64,000 nucleotides of DNA, taken from assembly GCA_001179505.1 (NCBI GenBank), contig CDMY01000613.1:213558-277557 (forward strand), in the 5' to 3' direction. The notes beneath the pieces were generated by a model. It worked only from the letters and a program-made list of their open reading frames with translations, was not told where the DNA came from and ran no database searches. This DNA comes from Vitrella brassicaformis. Taxonomy: Eukaryota > Sar > Vitrellaceae. A program made the position numbers and the translations under genes. Below, piece by piece: positions 34,223 to 47,600 of this stretch; position 1 is the stretch's first letter; every line of letters starts with the position of its first letter.

Positions 34223-35886
34223 ATGGCGTCCGTTGTAGCCGCGCAACTGATCATGGTTTTGGCGCTCGTAGATGAGTGCGTTGCTGCCGTGCTCTCGCCT
34301 TCAGCCTCCCGAGCACCCACAGCCACATTCATCCACCCACACGTGCAGACGAAGCGCCATCGGATGAGTCATGAACGGCTGAGAGCGCCGCTATCTCTTC
34401 GGGTGCTTCCCCATCTGCCTGTCCTTTCGCCATCAACGACAGCCACAGGCACAGCCACAGCCGCTCACTCACCGCCAACCGGGGATGAGTCTGCGATCTC
34501 CTCTCCCCCTTCCCTCTCCCCCTCCCCCTCCCGCTCTCTCCCTCCGTCAGCATCTGCCCCGGTGGGTTATTCGGATGCGTATCTGCGGTGGAATGCCGAG
34601 CACGAGGAGGCTTTGGCCAGAGGCGTGGAGCCCGTGCAGAAAACTGTGGGCGTTCTCCTGATATATCCGGAGCCTGAGACCCCCATGACGGTCAGATATG
34701 CAGCAGACAGACGGACAGACAGACGGATGGACAGAAACGGGAGGGCAGGAGGACAGGAGGACAAGGTGCCCGGCTGTCTGTCTGTCTGTCTGTCTGTATG
34801 TGTGTGTGTGTGTGGTCGGCAGGTGGGTGTCTTTTCTAACGTGACCTACACCGAGCCGCAGGCGCGTGCGATGCTGTACGAGGCCGTCAATAGCTGCGGC
34901 GGCCTGTTTGCGCTGCAGTTCGTCAACAAGGAGGCCAACGAGATCAAAGCCGTCGGGTTGCTCGCACAGGTACGTGACGTGGTGGAGGGACGCGGAAGCC
35001 ATCCAATCCATCTGTGTGGGTGGGTTGGATGGGTGTGTATCTGGTATCATCCCGCCCGCTCAGATATGTGATCTGCGTACATCGGAGTTTGGCGTGCACG
35101 TGGCGTTTTGCACCGTGGACCGGACTGACCTGCGGCAGGTCGAGCCAACGGCCACTGACAGTGGGGAGCCGTACACGCAGGGGCGGGTGACGCTCTGGCA
35201 GGACACACCCAACTCGTACAGGACCAGGGGCATGTGCGCAACCATGGCCGAACAAATCTACAACATGTACGCAGCCAGCCAGGCAGGCAGGCAGACAGAC
35301 ACCCAGCAACCATTGCGCGGTCCCCCTCTCTTTATTTCGTTCCTTCGTTCTTTCTTTCAGGGATGTGCAGGCGAGTCGGCTTGAGGCCGAGCTGTGGCGC
35401 TACAACGGCAACCTGCATGAGGCCGCAAAGGCCGACGCCAGACCTTCACTTGAACAACGGGTCGAGGAAATGATCAACTCGTACGTACCCAACACACACA
35501 CATACACACTCCCTCTCTCTTTGTATCTCATTCCCTCTATGGATCCTTCTTTCATCGGTTACTGCAGTTTGTACGAGAACCCGAGCACATGTGAGATTTG
35601 GACGTGTGTGTGCTGGGCGGCGCTGCTGTATCACTTCGACACGCCCGTGCGGTACGAGGCGCTGCAGACGCAGGACAGCGAGCAGCGGTTGGCCTTCATC
35701 TGGAAGGCCTACCAGGACCTCATCGACAAGCTCACCAAGGAGAGACAGCACTTCAGGCGCCAACAGGAGGCGTACGGGTCGAGTGAGGAGGGAAATGCAT
35801 TGGGGGGGCTTGGGGGGAGGGCGTCAGCTTACTACGTTGGTCTGGCTGATGGCGATGTCGTTCGAGACGTCAAGGCCAGCTACTGA
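34223..35886 (+). CDS. Presumed organelle-targeted LON substrate-binding-like protein
   Basis: Five exons. The N terminus MMASVVAAQLIMVLALVDEC is a hydrophobic leader followed by about 90 residues rich in Ser, Thr, Pro, Arg and His with few acids. This is the bipartite signal-plus-transit layout used for complex plastids in alveolates. The body reads GVLLIYPEPETPMTVGVFSN, YTEPQARAMLYEAVNSCGGL, FALQFVN, AVGLLAQICDLR, GRVTLWQDTPNSYR. The order of a Pro-rich strand, an E-x3-R-x-ML-like helix and the I-x2-L/VG...A-I strand resembles the LON N-terminal domain, but with no protease part. The C terminus is helical (RLEAELWRYNGNLHEAAKAD, LIDKLTKERQHFRRQQEAYG). Domain and targeting are inferences. Confidence 0.6.
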
Positions 35887-36247
35887 TGGATGGATGGTTG
35901 AACCACACATACGTGTAAGGACCCACCACCCACCATCATCTCGTGGCCAGCCAGGATCATGGCCGTCTCTCGCGGGAATCAACACAGGAAGTTGTCTGCA
36001 TGCAGTGATGCAGTGATTCACTGAATGAATTGAATCACAATGATCCATCATTGACATGTACAAAGCCGCCATCAACATGGACCTGTTAACCTTCTTTGCT
36101 GGTCATGAAGCCGAGGCCATGTTTCAATTCCTGTCATCTCTCACGACACGCATATGGTCAGCTACATACCGACTGCCGTGACCAGAGAATGCGCAATCAA
36201 AGGGACAAGGGAGGTCGATTCCACTGACTTTAACACTCATGTCTCGC
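35887..36247. other. Convergent spacer, no gene seen
   Basis: 361 bp between the stops of the LON-like gene (+) and the IQ-motif gene (-); only 3' flanks are expected. Confidence 0.4.
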
Positions 36248-39200
36248 TCAGCTCGGCCTGGCCTCTTGGCTGCAGAAGATGCTGTCAGCCAGCGACAAAT
36301 GTCTTCGCGCCCCTGCCTGGACACGGTCCATCTCCTGCCCCTCGCCTGGACACGGTCCATCTATACCGCCCTCTTCATCGCCATCCTCATCACAGACCGT
36401 CTCTGCCGGGCCGCTCGACCTCCCAAACTCACCGGTCGCCAGACGCCCGGCGGTGTGGGCGAACGTCTCGCTGTCGCCATGATGCGGGCCACCTACCAGG
36501 GCCGAGCGGAATGGGATGGGTGTCGGAGGGATGATGGCCGCGGCCTCTTCACTGAAGGTGATTAAGCGGTCGTCCCGCCGGCCAGCAGCACTGGGGTCAC
36601 CGTGGCCGTCAACTGTACTCACGCCGACTGTTGGCGTGCTCTCCTCGCTGTATTGTTGGACAAGGTGAGCTTCTCCCAAAGATTCGCCGTGTCGCCCACT
36701 TGCGCCGTCCGCGCCAGCACAAACGAGAGGAAGCCCTTCCGAGAACGGCAGCTTCAACTCTTCCCCATCGACGCCGCCTTGTTGCGCAGCATCGCATGTC
36801 TCCTCATCGCCCTGCCACCCATGGTCCATAAGGGCCGAATCGTCGTCCGGTCGATCTGGTTCGATAGCATCTGGAAGAAGAGACATGCCAGGCAACTGGG
36901 CTTCTTCTTGCAGGTCGGGTTCGTCGACAGCAGCACTAATTCGCTCTGATGGCAGATCGCCTTCAGCACCCAACGCATCCCCAACGCATCCTCAACGCAC
37001 TCTGCTCTTCCTGTTTCGCCTCCGGTAAGGCTTCATCTCTGCCAGGCGCCGGTGTCTCGTCCTCAGGAAGGACATATGCATTAGATGGTCTTCTAGCCTC
37101 ACCATGGAGTCCTTGGAACCACTCACTAGCGTCAACACCGTCTTGCTCAGTTTCCCACACCACACGTCTGTCGCCTTTGTCAGCCTCTACGACGTCGTCT
37201 TCTGCAGGGTTCTGGTCGTCTGGAAGTGAGGCTTTGGCTTCCTTCTCGTCTGAGACTGATGCCAGCTCAGCTGCTGCCTCTCCATCTGAGGCAGTATCCC
37301 CGGCCTCAGCCGGTAGATGAGCGGGCGAGAAGACCTCTTCTGTCAGCGATGCCGTGGCGCCATGGTCGACCTCATGTCCGTCAGCGAAGGCTGAAGACAT
37401 GCTGTATTTCTCCGTGTCTCTGTCGCGGCCATCGTGTGCAGTGATGTCTTTGTCTTCATGACTAAGGGGCAGGTCGATGGGCTCAGACGGCGGCACATCG
37501 TCTTGGTTGCTCGGAGACATCTCGTCTTCTCTCTGGTCTTCGGCTGCCAAGTCAGCAACCGCCCCTGTTTCAGCAGAGACGGGCTCTTCCCACCCTGGTG
37601 AATCGTCGCCACCTTCAAGCAGCAAGCTCTCTTCATCCACGTGTATCGGCGCTTGGCGGTCGTCAGATCCCTGCTCCTCCTGAGCTAGACCAACAGACAC
37701 CCGGGCAACTGGCGTCTCAACCAGCAGCTCGCTGAAATGGTCGTCGGGCAGCGTATTCTTCTCATTAAGTGACGTCTTTTCCTGGTCGACATTGACGTCT
37801 TCTCCAGGCTCGCTGAGAGTGGCCTGCGCGACGGCTTGACCCTGTTCTTCATCCACCGCGGGCTCGGCATCTTTCTCCTCCAAGTTTTCATCAACCTCAT
37901 CAGGCATCAGGTGGGCTGTGTCATCGTGTATAACGACGTCAATGTCTGCACCGCCCTCAGGCTGGCCACCGGGTACTGAGGATTCTCCACCATCTTGCAA
38001 ACGGTGGTCTGAGTGCACAGGGCTTTGCCTCTCTCCAGGCGTGGCATTGTCTCGGGCCTCGTCAAGGATGACGTGAGATGACGCCTCAGACTCTGGCAGA
38101 GACGGCTGCCGCTCCTCTTCGGGTAGAGCGTCTGGCGCAAAAGGAGCCCTATCCTCTTCATGGTGCTCCTCCGTCTCCTCTCCCCCTTCGCCAGGGATTT
38201 CCTCGGTCCCGGTGACACTCCCTCTCTCTTTCGCCACCTCTGTCTGCGACTGCGCCAGGGCCAGCCCATACTGGAGGACAGCGGCGTTGGACGGCGTGGT
38301 GTCCTCATCCAAATATTGAAAAGACACCAAAGCAGTTGAGGGTCTCTCCACGTCTCCTAGTTTCTCAGTTGTCTGTGGCTGCTGTGCCGCAGGTGCCGTG
38401 GGCAGGGCCGCCCTGTCTCTGTGCTCTCGGAAGCGGCGCTGGATGATGCGAGCAGACGAATGGATGCGCATCAACAAAGCAATCTTGTGCAGCCTGAAGC
38501 CAGCCGGCCGATCAGCAACCGGAGCGGAAGGATTGAGCACTTCGAGCACCCTTACCTGACACGTAGCCGCACGGCTGTTCCCCGCCACGCTCTCTGTATG
38601 ACGAGAGCAGCTCGAATTTGAACCTCCACAGGCACCCACTGATCCCTCTGCAGGCAGCCAGACAGAATGTCATCAAGTACCCATCAGCACAGCACAGCAC
38701 AGCAAACGAACAAGGGCCCGCCTGCCTGCCTGCCTACCTTTGCATAGAGGAGGGCGGGGGGCATGCTTTTCCCTGCCGGCCTGGCCCATGCCCTAGAAGG
38801 ACGAAGAGACTCTTGAACGTCCTCCCAAAAACACCGTCTCCTCCTCACCACCAGGCCTCCCATCGCTCCAACAGTCGACACAGTCGGGCTCAGCTTCCCC
38901 GGCAGAGGGCCTGGGGCATGGCTTGGCTGCTCATCTGGTCGCGCCGGTTTCGTCTGACCTGGAGGGTGCGGTGTGCGTCTTGAGTGGGAGGAGGAGACCT
39001 GCCGCCGGCGATGGCGGCCTGCGCCAGCGACGCCACCCGCAAAAGGTGTGTCGGCTGTATTCGGCCGGAGCGCACCCGCGGGTCGGCCTCTCCTCTGTGG
39101 CGGCCATGATGGCCTGTCTTGATCTTGATGACGTGGAGAGGACAAGAAAGGCGAGGGAAAGGGCGTCGAGGAACAGGGTGGCACAGTCGACCCTGGGGTG

Positions 39201-41578
39201 GTCGACGCATTGGCAGTTCGTCTCTTTGACGATGAGCCGACGAAGGGCGTGGTGTGGGCGGACGGGGAGGGGGTCGACAGCGGGATGGAGCTAGGCGTCA
39301 GGGGCGGCTCCAGGGCGGGCAGAGTGGGGGGAGAAGCGCGTTTGGTGTGCGATGAAGGGGTGCGCAACCCGACACTCAGGGCGATGGATGATGATCTTTG
39401 TTGTCGTCGTGACGGCAGCGTGTCTCTGTCGTGGGCGAGAGATGACTGTTCCGCTGCACTTTCCCTGCGACACTCCACTTGTCCCTTGACGAGCCTCGAC
39501 CTCACCACACACCGCCGGCGACAGTGCTTTGCCGCCCCTTCTCTCTCGTCGGCCGCCTCTCCGTGCCTCTCGGAGCCGCCCATGAGTGAAAGTCGGCCAT
39601 CGGCAGATTGCAATAGGGGAGACGAAGGCACAGCCCCGTAGGGGTACACTACGGTGATTGGGTCATCATCCCCTGGTTGGGGTGAGACGGATGGGGAGGG
39701 GGAGGGGGAGACACGTGGCCTTTCGCGGGTGGGTGGTCTGCTCGTGGCCGGGGGTGACAGCCGCAGCGGAGGCAGCATTCCGTCTTCCTGCCCCTCCTGC
39801 TGCTGCCCCTGCTGCTGCTGCTGCTCGTCAGCCGTATTCAGCAGTGAGTTGAGCGACTTGTCTGTCGGTCTCTTCTGACTTGAGCCTTCCATGCCGAACA
39901 ACTGCGCGCTTGTGAAGGCACAGGAGTCCTCAATCCGCCTGGTGAGGGGATGCTCGCTGCCGAGGCTGCTGGCCGCCAGCTTGCAGGCCTTGCTGAGATA
40001 GCTCGTCGGAGCAGATGGGTCAAGCATGGCCGAGTGTCGCAGCTCCGATATCTGCCATTCGTTGGGATGGACTTGCGAAAGGGCCTCCACTGCATAGTTG
40101 TGGTATGCGACGCAAAGGTAGGCTGTGAGCCGGCGGTGTGAGGTGTCTTGGCCATGTGACAGGTAGCCCTCGAGCAGAGACATGACGTTGGCATTGCTCG
40201 ATACGGCCTCGCTGGTCCTACACACACACACACACTCACATACACATGGATGGAGGGTGGATGGATGGAGGGGGAGGGGGCCTGCCGAACATACCTGCCA
40301 TTCTCTCCGTAGAGAAACGCTGCGTTTAGAATGACGTGTGCTCGCATTTCGATCAGCCGCAATAGATGCACGTCATCTCTTTCATCGCTGCTGCCGTTCG
40401 GTACTGCATTGAAGGTCGTCGGTAGGACCTCCGATGGCCATTGCGAGAGGCAATGGAAAGCCCGAAACGTGGCCTGGAGCGCGGCCTCGTATTTGTTGCG
40501 GCTCTTGAACAAGAGAGACATGCTAGACGGACACACACACTCACAGGGACAGAGTGAGAAATACCTGGTGCATTTGCTCTACCGATCACTTCCCACTTGG
40601 TATAGGTCTCTGCTCGCCTGAGAGGGTTGTACACGCCACATCCCTCGACGGCCATAGGCTCCCTCACAGTGCCCCCCCTCGGCTCACGCAGCGTTTCTGC
40701 GAACGCCTTGGCACTGTGCCGTCTCTTTCTCGCCGCGTCAGAGTGCCTTACGCCCCTCTCCTGCACCGCGACAAATCGCCGCGCTGCTCTCGTCCGGGTG
40801 GTGTTCGATGAGGGCTTTGTCAGCTCAAGGGCTGCCTGCAAGAGGTAGTTGGCGGCGTCGTGGCTGACGCCGGGAGAGGAGTGGATGATTTGGAGGGCAA
40901 GGTGGTTGAAGAGCCACACAACCATGTCCACTGTGGCAAGGAACTGCACATGCAGGCACACATAGACAGACATGCACACAGGGAGGACCGTTTGTGCAAT
41001 GCCATATGCCTGTGGCGGTGGTGGCCGGCCAGGCCAGTTGCCCACCTCCTGATGCTCAGGTCCCAAGAGGTTCATCCACAGCATCACCACCTCCTGGTAA
41101 ACCTGGACACACTGAATGGTCAGCCCTAGCAATGCCGTCCCGTTCCTGTCGCCGCCGCGCGGGGAGCTTCCGCACATGCTGCCGAACCGCATTCGAAGGG
41201 CGCTGCTTACACAACAATATCAGACTGACCAATGAGGCAGACACCCGTGTATGTAGTGCCACCTTCCATCGTTGGTGAGCTCCTTCAGGCGCCTCAGCGT
41301 GTGCGTGAATCGTTCTGCCTCGCTCCGGGAGAGGAATTCCGCCGGGCTCTGCAGAGACAAAGGCTGAGACAGCCAGACCACACAACTCTCACGCACTCAT
41401 CCCTCAGCGTGTGTGTGTCTGTGGCGTGCAGCCCCGAGCAGCCCCGCATTTCAACGCCTTCCATCTGTCTGCCTGCCGGTCAGTGATTTTTTATGCGTAC
41501 CGCATCTTGTGTGCAACTGCCGAGCCACAGCCTAAGAGGCCTTCGCTCTGGAAACACGTGCGAGAACCGCAGATCCAT
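36248..41578 (-). CDS. Large IQ-motif protein with long acidic tail
   Basis: About nine exons. The start is MDLRFSHVFPERRPLRLWLG (41578). Helical segments follow that resemble TPR-like packing (QVYQEVVMLWMNLLGPEHQE, MVVWLFNHLALQIIHSS, ANYLLQAALELTK, KYEAALQATFRAFHCLSQW). A long Ser/Pro/Arg-rich stretch (40200-38770) is next. Two IQ motifs lie at about 38600-38430, ALVIQRAWRGTAVRLR and ARIIQRRFREHRDR, the first split by an intron; IQ motifs bind calmodulin. The final 650 residues are strongly acidic (Glu/Asp-rich, few Arg/Lys) and extend through a 55-bp intron at 36946-37000. The exon junction near 40545-40620 could not be resolved confidently. Family is unknown; a cytoskeletal or ciliary calmodulin-binding scaffold is a guess. 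Confidence 0.65.
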
Positions 41579-41661
41579 CGGAAAGCTAATCGGAACGCGG
41601 CGAGATGGGGTGGGGGCGTTGGGGGCATTTTGCGAGCTCGAGAGTTTTCCTGAGTTCTGCG
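41579..41661. promoter_or_regulatory. Very short divergent spacer with shared 11-mer
   Basis: Only 83 bp separate the IQ-protein and WD40-protein start codons. TTTTGCGAGCT occurs at 41628-41638, immediately followed by CGAGAGTTTTCC. Confidence 0.6.
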
Positions 41662-44600
41662 ATGTCGTGTGAGAGCCCGAAGGCCAACATGGATGAGCAG
41701 GGCGGGGTGGGGATGCCGGGTAGCGACGCGAGCCCCAGTCAGCTGCTGCAGCTCGACATGGAAGAGCTCCAGAGGCTGCAGGAGCAGTTCCACACACCCA
41801 ACCACGTGCTCGTCACCCTCAACATGGAGGAGTGGCTCGCCGCCTTCTCGTTCAAACTCGCCACCCTTTCCCCAGCCAGGCAGCAGACGTACAAGCACGA
41901 CCTGACCTTGCTCTTCCAGGCAAACAAAGCAAAACAAACAGACAAACAGACAAACAGAGAGCAGAGCAGTCTGTATGACATTGTGTCTGCAGAAGATAGA
42001 CGAGAGTTGCAAAGACGAGATCACTTGGGACGCGTTTACCGGCTTCATGCTGAGACACCTGCCTGTCGGCGGGTCGGAGATGGGCGCCGACGTCGACGGC
42101 GGCGACTTTGCGACGGTGGTCAAGACGGAAGGCCCGGCGGGTGGCGTGGCCAGCCCTGAGAGGGAGCAACACTCGGACTTCATCAACAAGATACTCGTCA
42201 TCAGTGACAAAGACGCCAGCACCCAGGCGACGTCAAGCGAAGCTGCCTCGAGCGGCGGCCGCCCTCCCGTCGCTGCTGGCAACCGCTTCGCCGCCCGATA
42301 CGTCACTGCAGGTATGTATCACATCACACACAGAGAGCCACCTAAACACAGATGCGTGTGTGTGTCCATGGGTCCATCCGTCCGTCCATCCGTCTGTCCA
42401 TCCGTCCGTCCATCCGTCCATCCATCCATCCGTTCATTTCATCAGGTCGTGACGGCACTCTGCGGGTGTGGTCTCCTACGTTTCAGCTGCTGCGCCGCAC
42501 GAGCCTCGGTTCCCACCGGCGGTGGTTCACGGACATCTGCTGGCTCAGACGCAGCCAGCGGCTGTGCGCCGCGGCCGCAGACTTCACCCTCTTCTTCCTC
42601 GACGGCAATGTGGAGCGGTGCATCGGCAAAATCGAGACGGGCGTGGCCACACCCACTTGCCTCGCATACACCGACAGCGGCCTTGCCTGCGCCTCACACC
42701 AAGAAATACTCATGGTAAAAGAGTCACAATGACAAGCACACCACCTATATGTGACTCACCATGGGGTGTATGTGTCTCTGTGTTTCGGCTTCTCTGTTGT
42801 GATGCTGCAACGAAGGTAGGTAGGCGACGGTCACGGTGTGGTGACACTCTACACCCTTGACACCCTCGCGGCCGCCGACCAGTCATCGACGGGCCACACT
42901 CTGCCCGAACTGCGCTCATTCAACTCCTCCGCATCGCTCCACGGGTCGGGCTCTCGCGCAACCAGCCCTAGCAGAGACATGGCCGACCACGCCAAGGACC
43001 TGCCACCCGTTCCCCTGCCGCAGAAGAGCGGCAGCAGAGACAGCTATGACGCCGCATCAGCAGCCGCAGGGGCGAGTGGGCAGCCGAGGGATGTTGAGCA
43101 TGACAGTAGACGGATGAAAGGAGGGGCGTCTGGCGCTGTGCTCAACACGGGCGCGTTGGGAGCAGGGCGGAGCTACAGCGACCAGCGGGCGGCGGGACTT
43201 GTGACGGTCGAGCAGATCCTCCACACACCCAGGCCAATCCGACCACTGCCGCACATCTGCAAGTGAGACTTACATGCAAACAATGGAAGATAGGATACTG
43301 TCGCTGCCTGCTCATCCATCCATCCCATGCCATGTGTCACATCACAGGACGCGCTATCACGACAATTGGGTGACAAAGGTGGGGTTCGTGCCCGACCTGC
43401 AGTCGATGGTCACATCCGGGCTCGACGGCATCATCAACATAGGCGACATACAAGTAAGGTGGGCGCAATTGACTGACCGCTTCATGGCCATCCATGGTAT
43501 GATGTGCCTCTTAGACGAACAAACGGAAGCGCGACCCCATCCGCCTGCATCGCCGCGGCGTTTATTGCTGGCAGTGGTGGGCACAGACATGGAGCGGCCG
43601 GACAGCACACATGCATATGCATGTCGGTGCATTGATTGATGTGTGGGTGTGGTGTATGGCTGGCCATAGGTGTTCGACGTTTCAGTTGTTTGCGTCCGGG
43701 GGTCAGGACCGCGAGATCCTCATATGGAACCCATACACCGTCAAGCCGCTCAACTTCCTCCACGGACACTCCGCACCCATCAAGCACCTACTGCTCAACG
43801 AGGCACGCCGCCCCACCCCTGTGTCAAACCCGCCCCATCTCATCCGTCTCTCTCTGCCTCTGTCGCTGCTTATGGATGCAGCCGTGTTTCCAGCTGATAT
43901 CTGCCTCGTCCGACAAGGTCGTGAAGGTGTGGGACATCCGCAACTTCCGCTGCATGCAGACCCTCACCATGAAGGACAGCGACGACACCCATCCCATGGT
44001 GGACGGCGGGCTCGACGCCACCGGCGACGAGGGCTTCACCTCCATTGCACTCCACTGCGGATACGAGCGAGAGGGACAGGACACAGCCGGTGGGGCTGCT
44101 GGCAGTGCTGGCAGCGAGACACGGCTGCTCCTAACCGACAGGAAAGTGCACTGCTGGCCTCTCTCTGTGCCGACGGAACACTTCAAGAGTCACAGACGTC
44201 CGGTGGTCAAGGCGCTATACAATGCAAATTTCCAACAGGTATACGTACAACGAATAGGACCGGGCATGGCATAATATCACTGTGGGGCTGGCTATCTGGT
44301 GTGCTGCCTTCAGGCGGTGAGTGGCGACATCAGCGGGACAGTGCGTGTGTGGGACCTCAAGACGGGAGCACTCCTTCTGCAGTTCCATCAAGCACACGGC
44401 AAAGACAAGGCACGCACGCACCACAACCACAAGCACGTACACGTGTCTCATGTGCAAAAGATGATGTATGCGTGTATGCAGCTGACGAGCATGTGCTTCG
44501 ACAGCACCGAGCGTCGGCTGCTCACGGCCTCCGACAACGGCACCGTCATCTTGTGGAACTTCTCATCGGGCCAAGCCATTCGCACCTTCGCTCTCCACGA

Positions 44601-47600
44601 GCAACACCCCACCGAGCTGACCGAGCTGCGCGTCTTCTGCGAGACACCACAGCAGCGAGATGAAGACGCCCAGCCGACCCACACGCACCAGCAGCAGCAG
44701 CAGCCCGTGGCCCGCAAAAATAGTGGCGAGAGCAGCAGCAGCAGCAGGGAGCCACGGCAGCCAGCCCCATCCCCCGCTCCACCCGCCTTGATGCGGCGGC
44801 GTCGGTCATCTCGCGGCAAGGAGATGAGCGAGCTGGTGGTGGGGGTCGGCGTGGACAAGCGGATATATGTGTGGCCGCACAGCAAGCGGGAGAAGATCAC
44901 GGTGCAGATGGTGCTTGACGATCCCACCAACGACGCTGAGGGCGACATGACGTCATTCTGCTGCTGCCCCGCCTATCAGAGCCTCGTCAGCGCCGACTCG
45001 GACGGATTCATCTACATATGGAAGATACAGGTACGTGTGCCTTACTTACAAGTAAGGCAGATCGATCTGCCATTCACACGCGAGGCGGCTCTCTTTGTTC
45101 GTTCTCGGTGTCTGTCTTCAGGAGTATCACGAGCAAACTCGGCCGCTCAAATTCCGTCTGCGGGACACTGTCATGCGCGGCATGTCGTCCAGCATGCCAA
45201 TTCCCCCCTCCCCTCGCACAGTCGGGTTCTCCTCCACAAGTACCCCCTTCAACCCCCGCACCTCCTCCATCGCCGAGACCAACCCCCGCACCTCACTCGC
45301 GGCCGACACCAACGCGCGCAGCTCACTCATGTCTTATACCGACACGCGCGCATCGCGCGTCAGCAGAAAAAGTGAACAGCCCCAGGTCGCTACCTACTTG
45401 CCGCAGATCGGGGGCAAGGGCCCACCCACTGGCTCGCTGCCTGGGTACAAGCGACTGAGTGTGGTGTCCCACCTGCCGACGCTGCCTCCCAGCCACAGCG
45501 GGACAGTGTCGCCGTCGATGCTCAGCCCTCGGGCGGCGGGGAGCGGCATACAGAGAGAGCAGCGGCTGAGTGTCTTTTCCACTGCTGGGCTGGGTGAGGG
45601 GGAGGACCGCACAGAGGGGTTCCTCGAAGGGCTCAAGCAGCTGCACGCGCCAGCCGGGGGCTACGCCCACCGAGTGGACCAGGTCATCTTTCTGGAGACC
45701 AAGCAGGTCCTGGCTTCCATCCATGCCGACGGCTACCTCCGGTTATGGAGCGTGGCCAAGGGTGAGCTGCTGAGCCGGACCAAGATGCCCTTCAGCCCAT
45801 CAGGTGAGGACAGGCAACAAGAGATGGGGGCAGGTGCTGTCGACGAACGCACCACCACACGCAAGACCACCATCCTCAGCCCTGTCTCTTCGGGCGGCGA
45901 AGTGGGGCGAAAGTGAGTACTTGAGAGAAAAGGAAACCCTCAGCCACTCACTCTAGGCCCGCATGCATTCCTGTGTGTGTGTGTCAATGTCGATCTGGCC
46001 TGGCAGGCACGGGAGCATGCCAGTGAACCAGCACACCCTCCCCTCCGCCCCCACCGACACAGCCCGCCCGTCCGCCGCCTCTCTGCTCAAGCGGCACACG
46101 GGCAGGCGAGTCAGCAAAAAGAAGGCCCCCAGGATCGAGATATCCTCCCCGCGATACCACAACATCGCCCCAGACAGCCAGCGCACTGACCAGCCCGCCT
46201 CGCCCGACGGCCAAATCGCCACCGGCGGTCAGCAGCAGATGAGTGTGGCCGCTTCTGCCGATCGCGTGCGGCTGACGTGCGTCGACACCAACCGCGGCAA
46301 CACGGTGCTGTTGGGTGGATCGGCGAGGGGCGAGGTGTGCATCTGGGACATATCTCGGCTGGAAGGGCTAGGCAGCGTCGTCACGCCCTCTCAGGCCGCC
46401 GCTGCAGCGACAATGTCGTTTATCACACCCCGCAACATGCTGCTCAAGGCCGCGGCTCATGGGGTCGTCATGATGAAGAGGGGAGGGGGGGAAGACGCAA
46501 CCGCCGCACCTCAGCCGCCGGCTGGAGCCTCGCAACATGACAAGGAGAGGGAAGCCGAGACGGGCTCCGCGCGGGCGTCGACGGCTGGCGGGGGGCCGCG
46601 GAAGAGGGGCCACAGCAAGCTGGGGGCACTGATGATGCAGGCCGCCTCGATGGCCAGGGCGGACGCCATGGGCAGGGCTGAACCCATCACGCTCACAGCC
46701 AGAACGACGCTGCACGACGATGCGGTCAGGAGCGTTTGCCTCATAGAAGGGGGGGTGTCGCCACAGCCAATGACGGTAACTGGTCTCATTCCAAGGAGCC
46801 CACACACAGCCCATCCCTCTCTCTTTGCCTGTCTGGGTGTCTGTCTGCCTGGTCGTGTGTGTGCAGCTTTCGTGTTCGGCGACGGCCATAGTGCTGTCGA
46901 CGATCGACGGCACGCGAGTGGGCATCTTCTCGGAGCAGGCCTCCTCCAGATGGGCCCTGTGGCAGCCCGACACCTACCTCGACACGCGGCTGGAGCAGCA
47001 GAGGAGGGAGCAGGAACTCGCAGCCAAGAGGGGGCGCAAGCGGACGGGCGATGATGAGCAGGCCCCGCTGGGGGAACAGGAGACGGCAACCAAGGAGCAC
47101 GAAAGGCCGCCCTTGCCACAAATGCCGGTGCGCTAACCCACCCCCCACTCACCCACCCCCACAGCCGACCATTCAGGCATGCGTCTGTCTCTTTGTGTGC
47201 GTGGTGGGTGGTCTGATTGACGTGTCACATCAATCAGCGGCGGAGTGCAGCCGCTCGAGGGGGTGATGGGGAGGGCGGCGACGATGCCGAGGATGGGGGT
47301 GCACCTCGCGAGCCGGGCATGCAGGTGAGATTCACCCCGCCATGGAAGAAGGAGCGCACCTCACAGTCCAAGCAGAAATCGCCCAGGAAACAGAGAACAG
47401 GTGTGTTCTTGACATGGCGGCAGACACACATGCAGACAGACAGACAGACACAAATGTGCCTCCGTCCGTGTCTTGGTCTGTGCCGTCACCCCACGCATAA
47501 ATCAATGCACTAATGCAGTCCAGAAGCGCGAGTGGCGCTATGTGCCACTGACGACGGGCGGCGTCCAGACAGGCAGACTCTCCGTCGACAGGGTAACTAA

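Noticed and set aside
36961..37001. Frameshift in the acidic IQ protein caused by an 11-bp tandem repeat (GCGTTGGGGAT-type)
   Set aside because: A 55-bp intron with donor GTGCGT and acceptor ATCAG removes the repeats and keeps the frame, so no frameshift is needed.
42364..42436. CRISPR-like regular repeats (TCCATCCG and GGAT arrays here and elsewhere)
   Set aside because: Units are 4-8 bp simple repeats without unique spacers, and they sit in introns or spacers of a eukaryotic genome.
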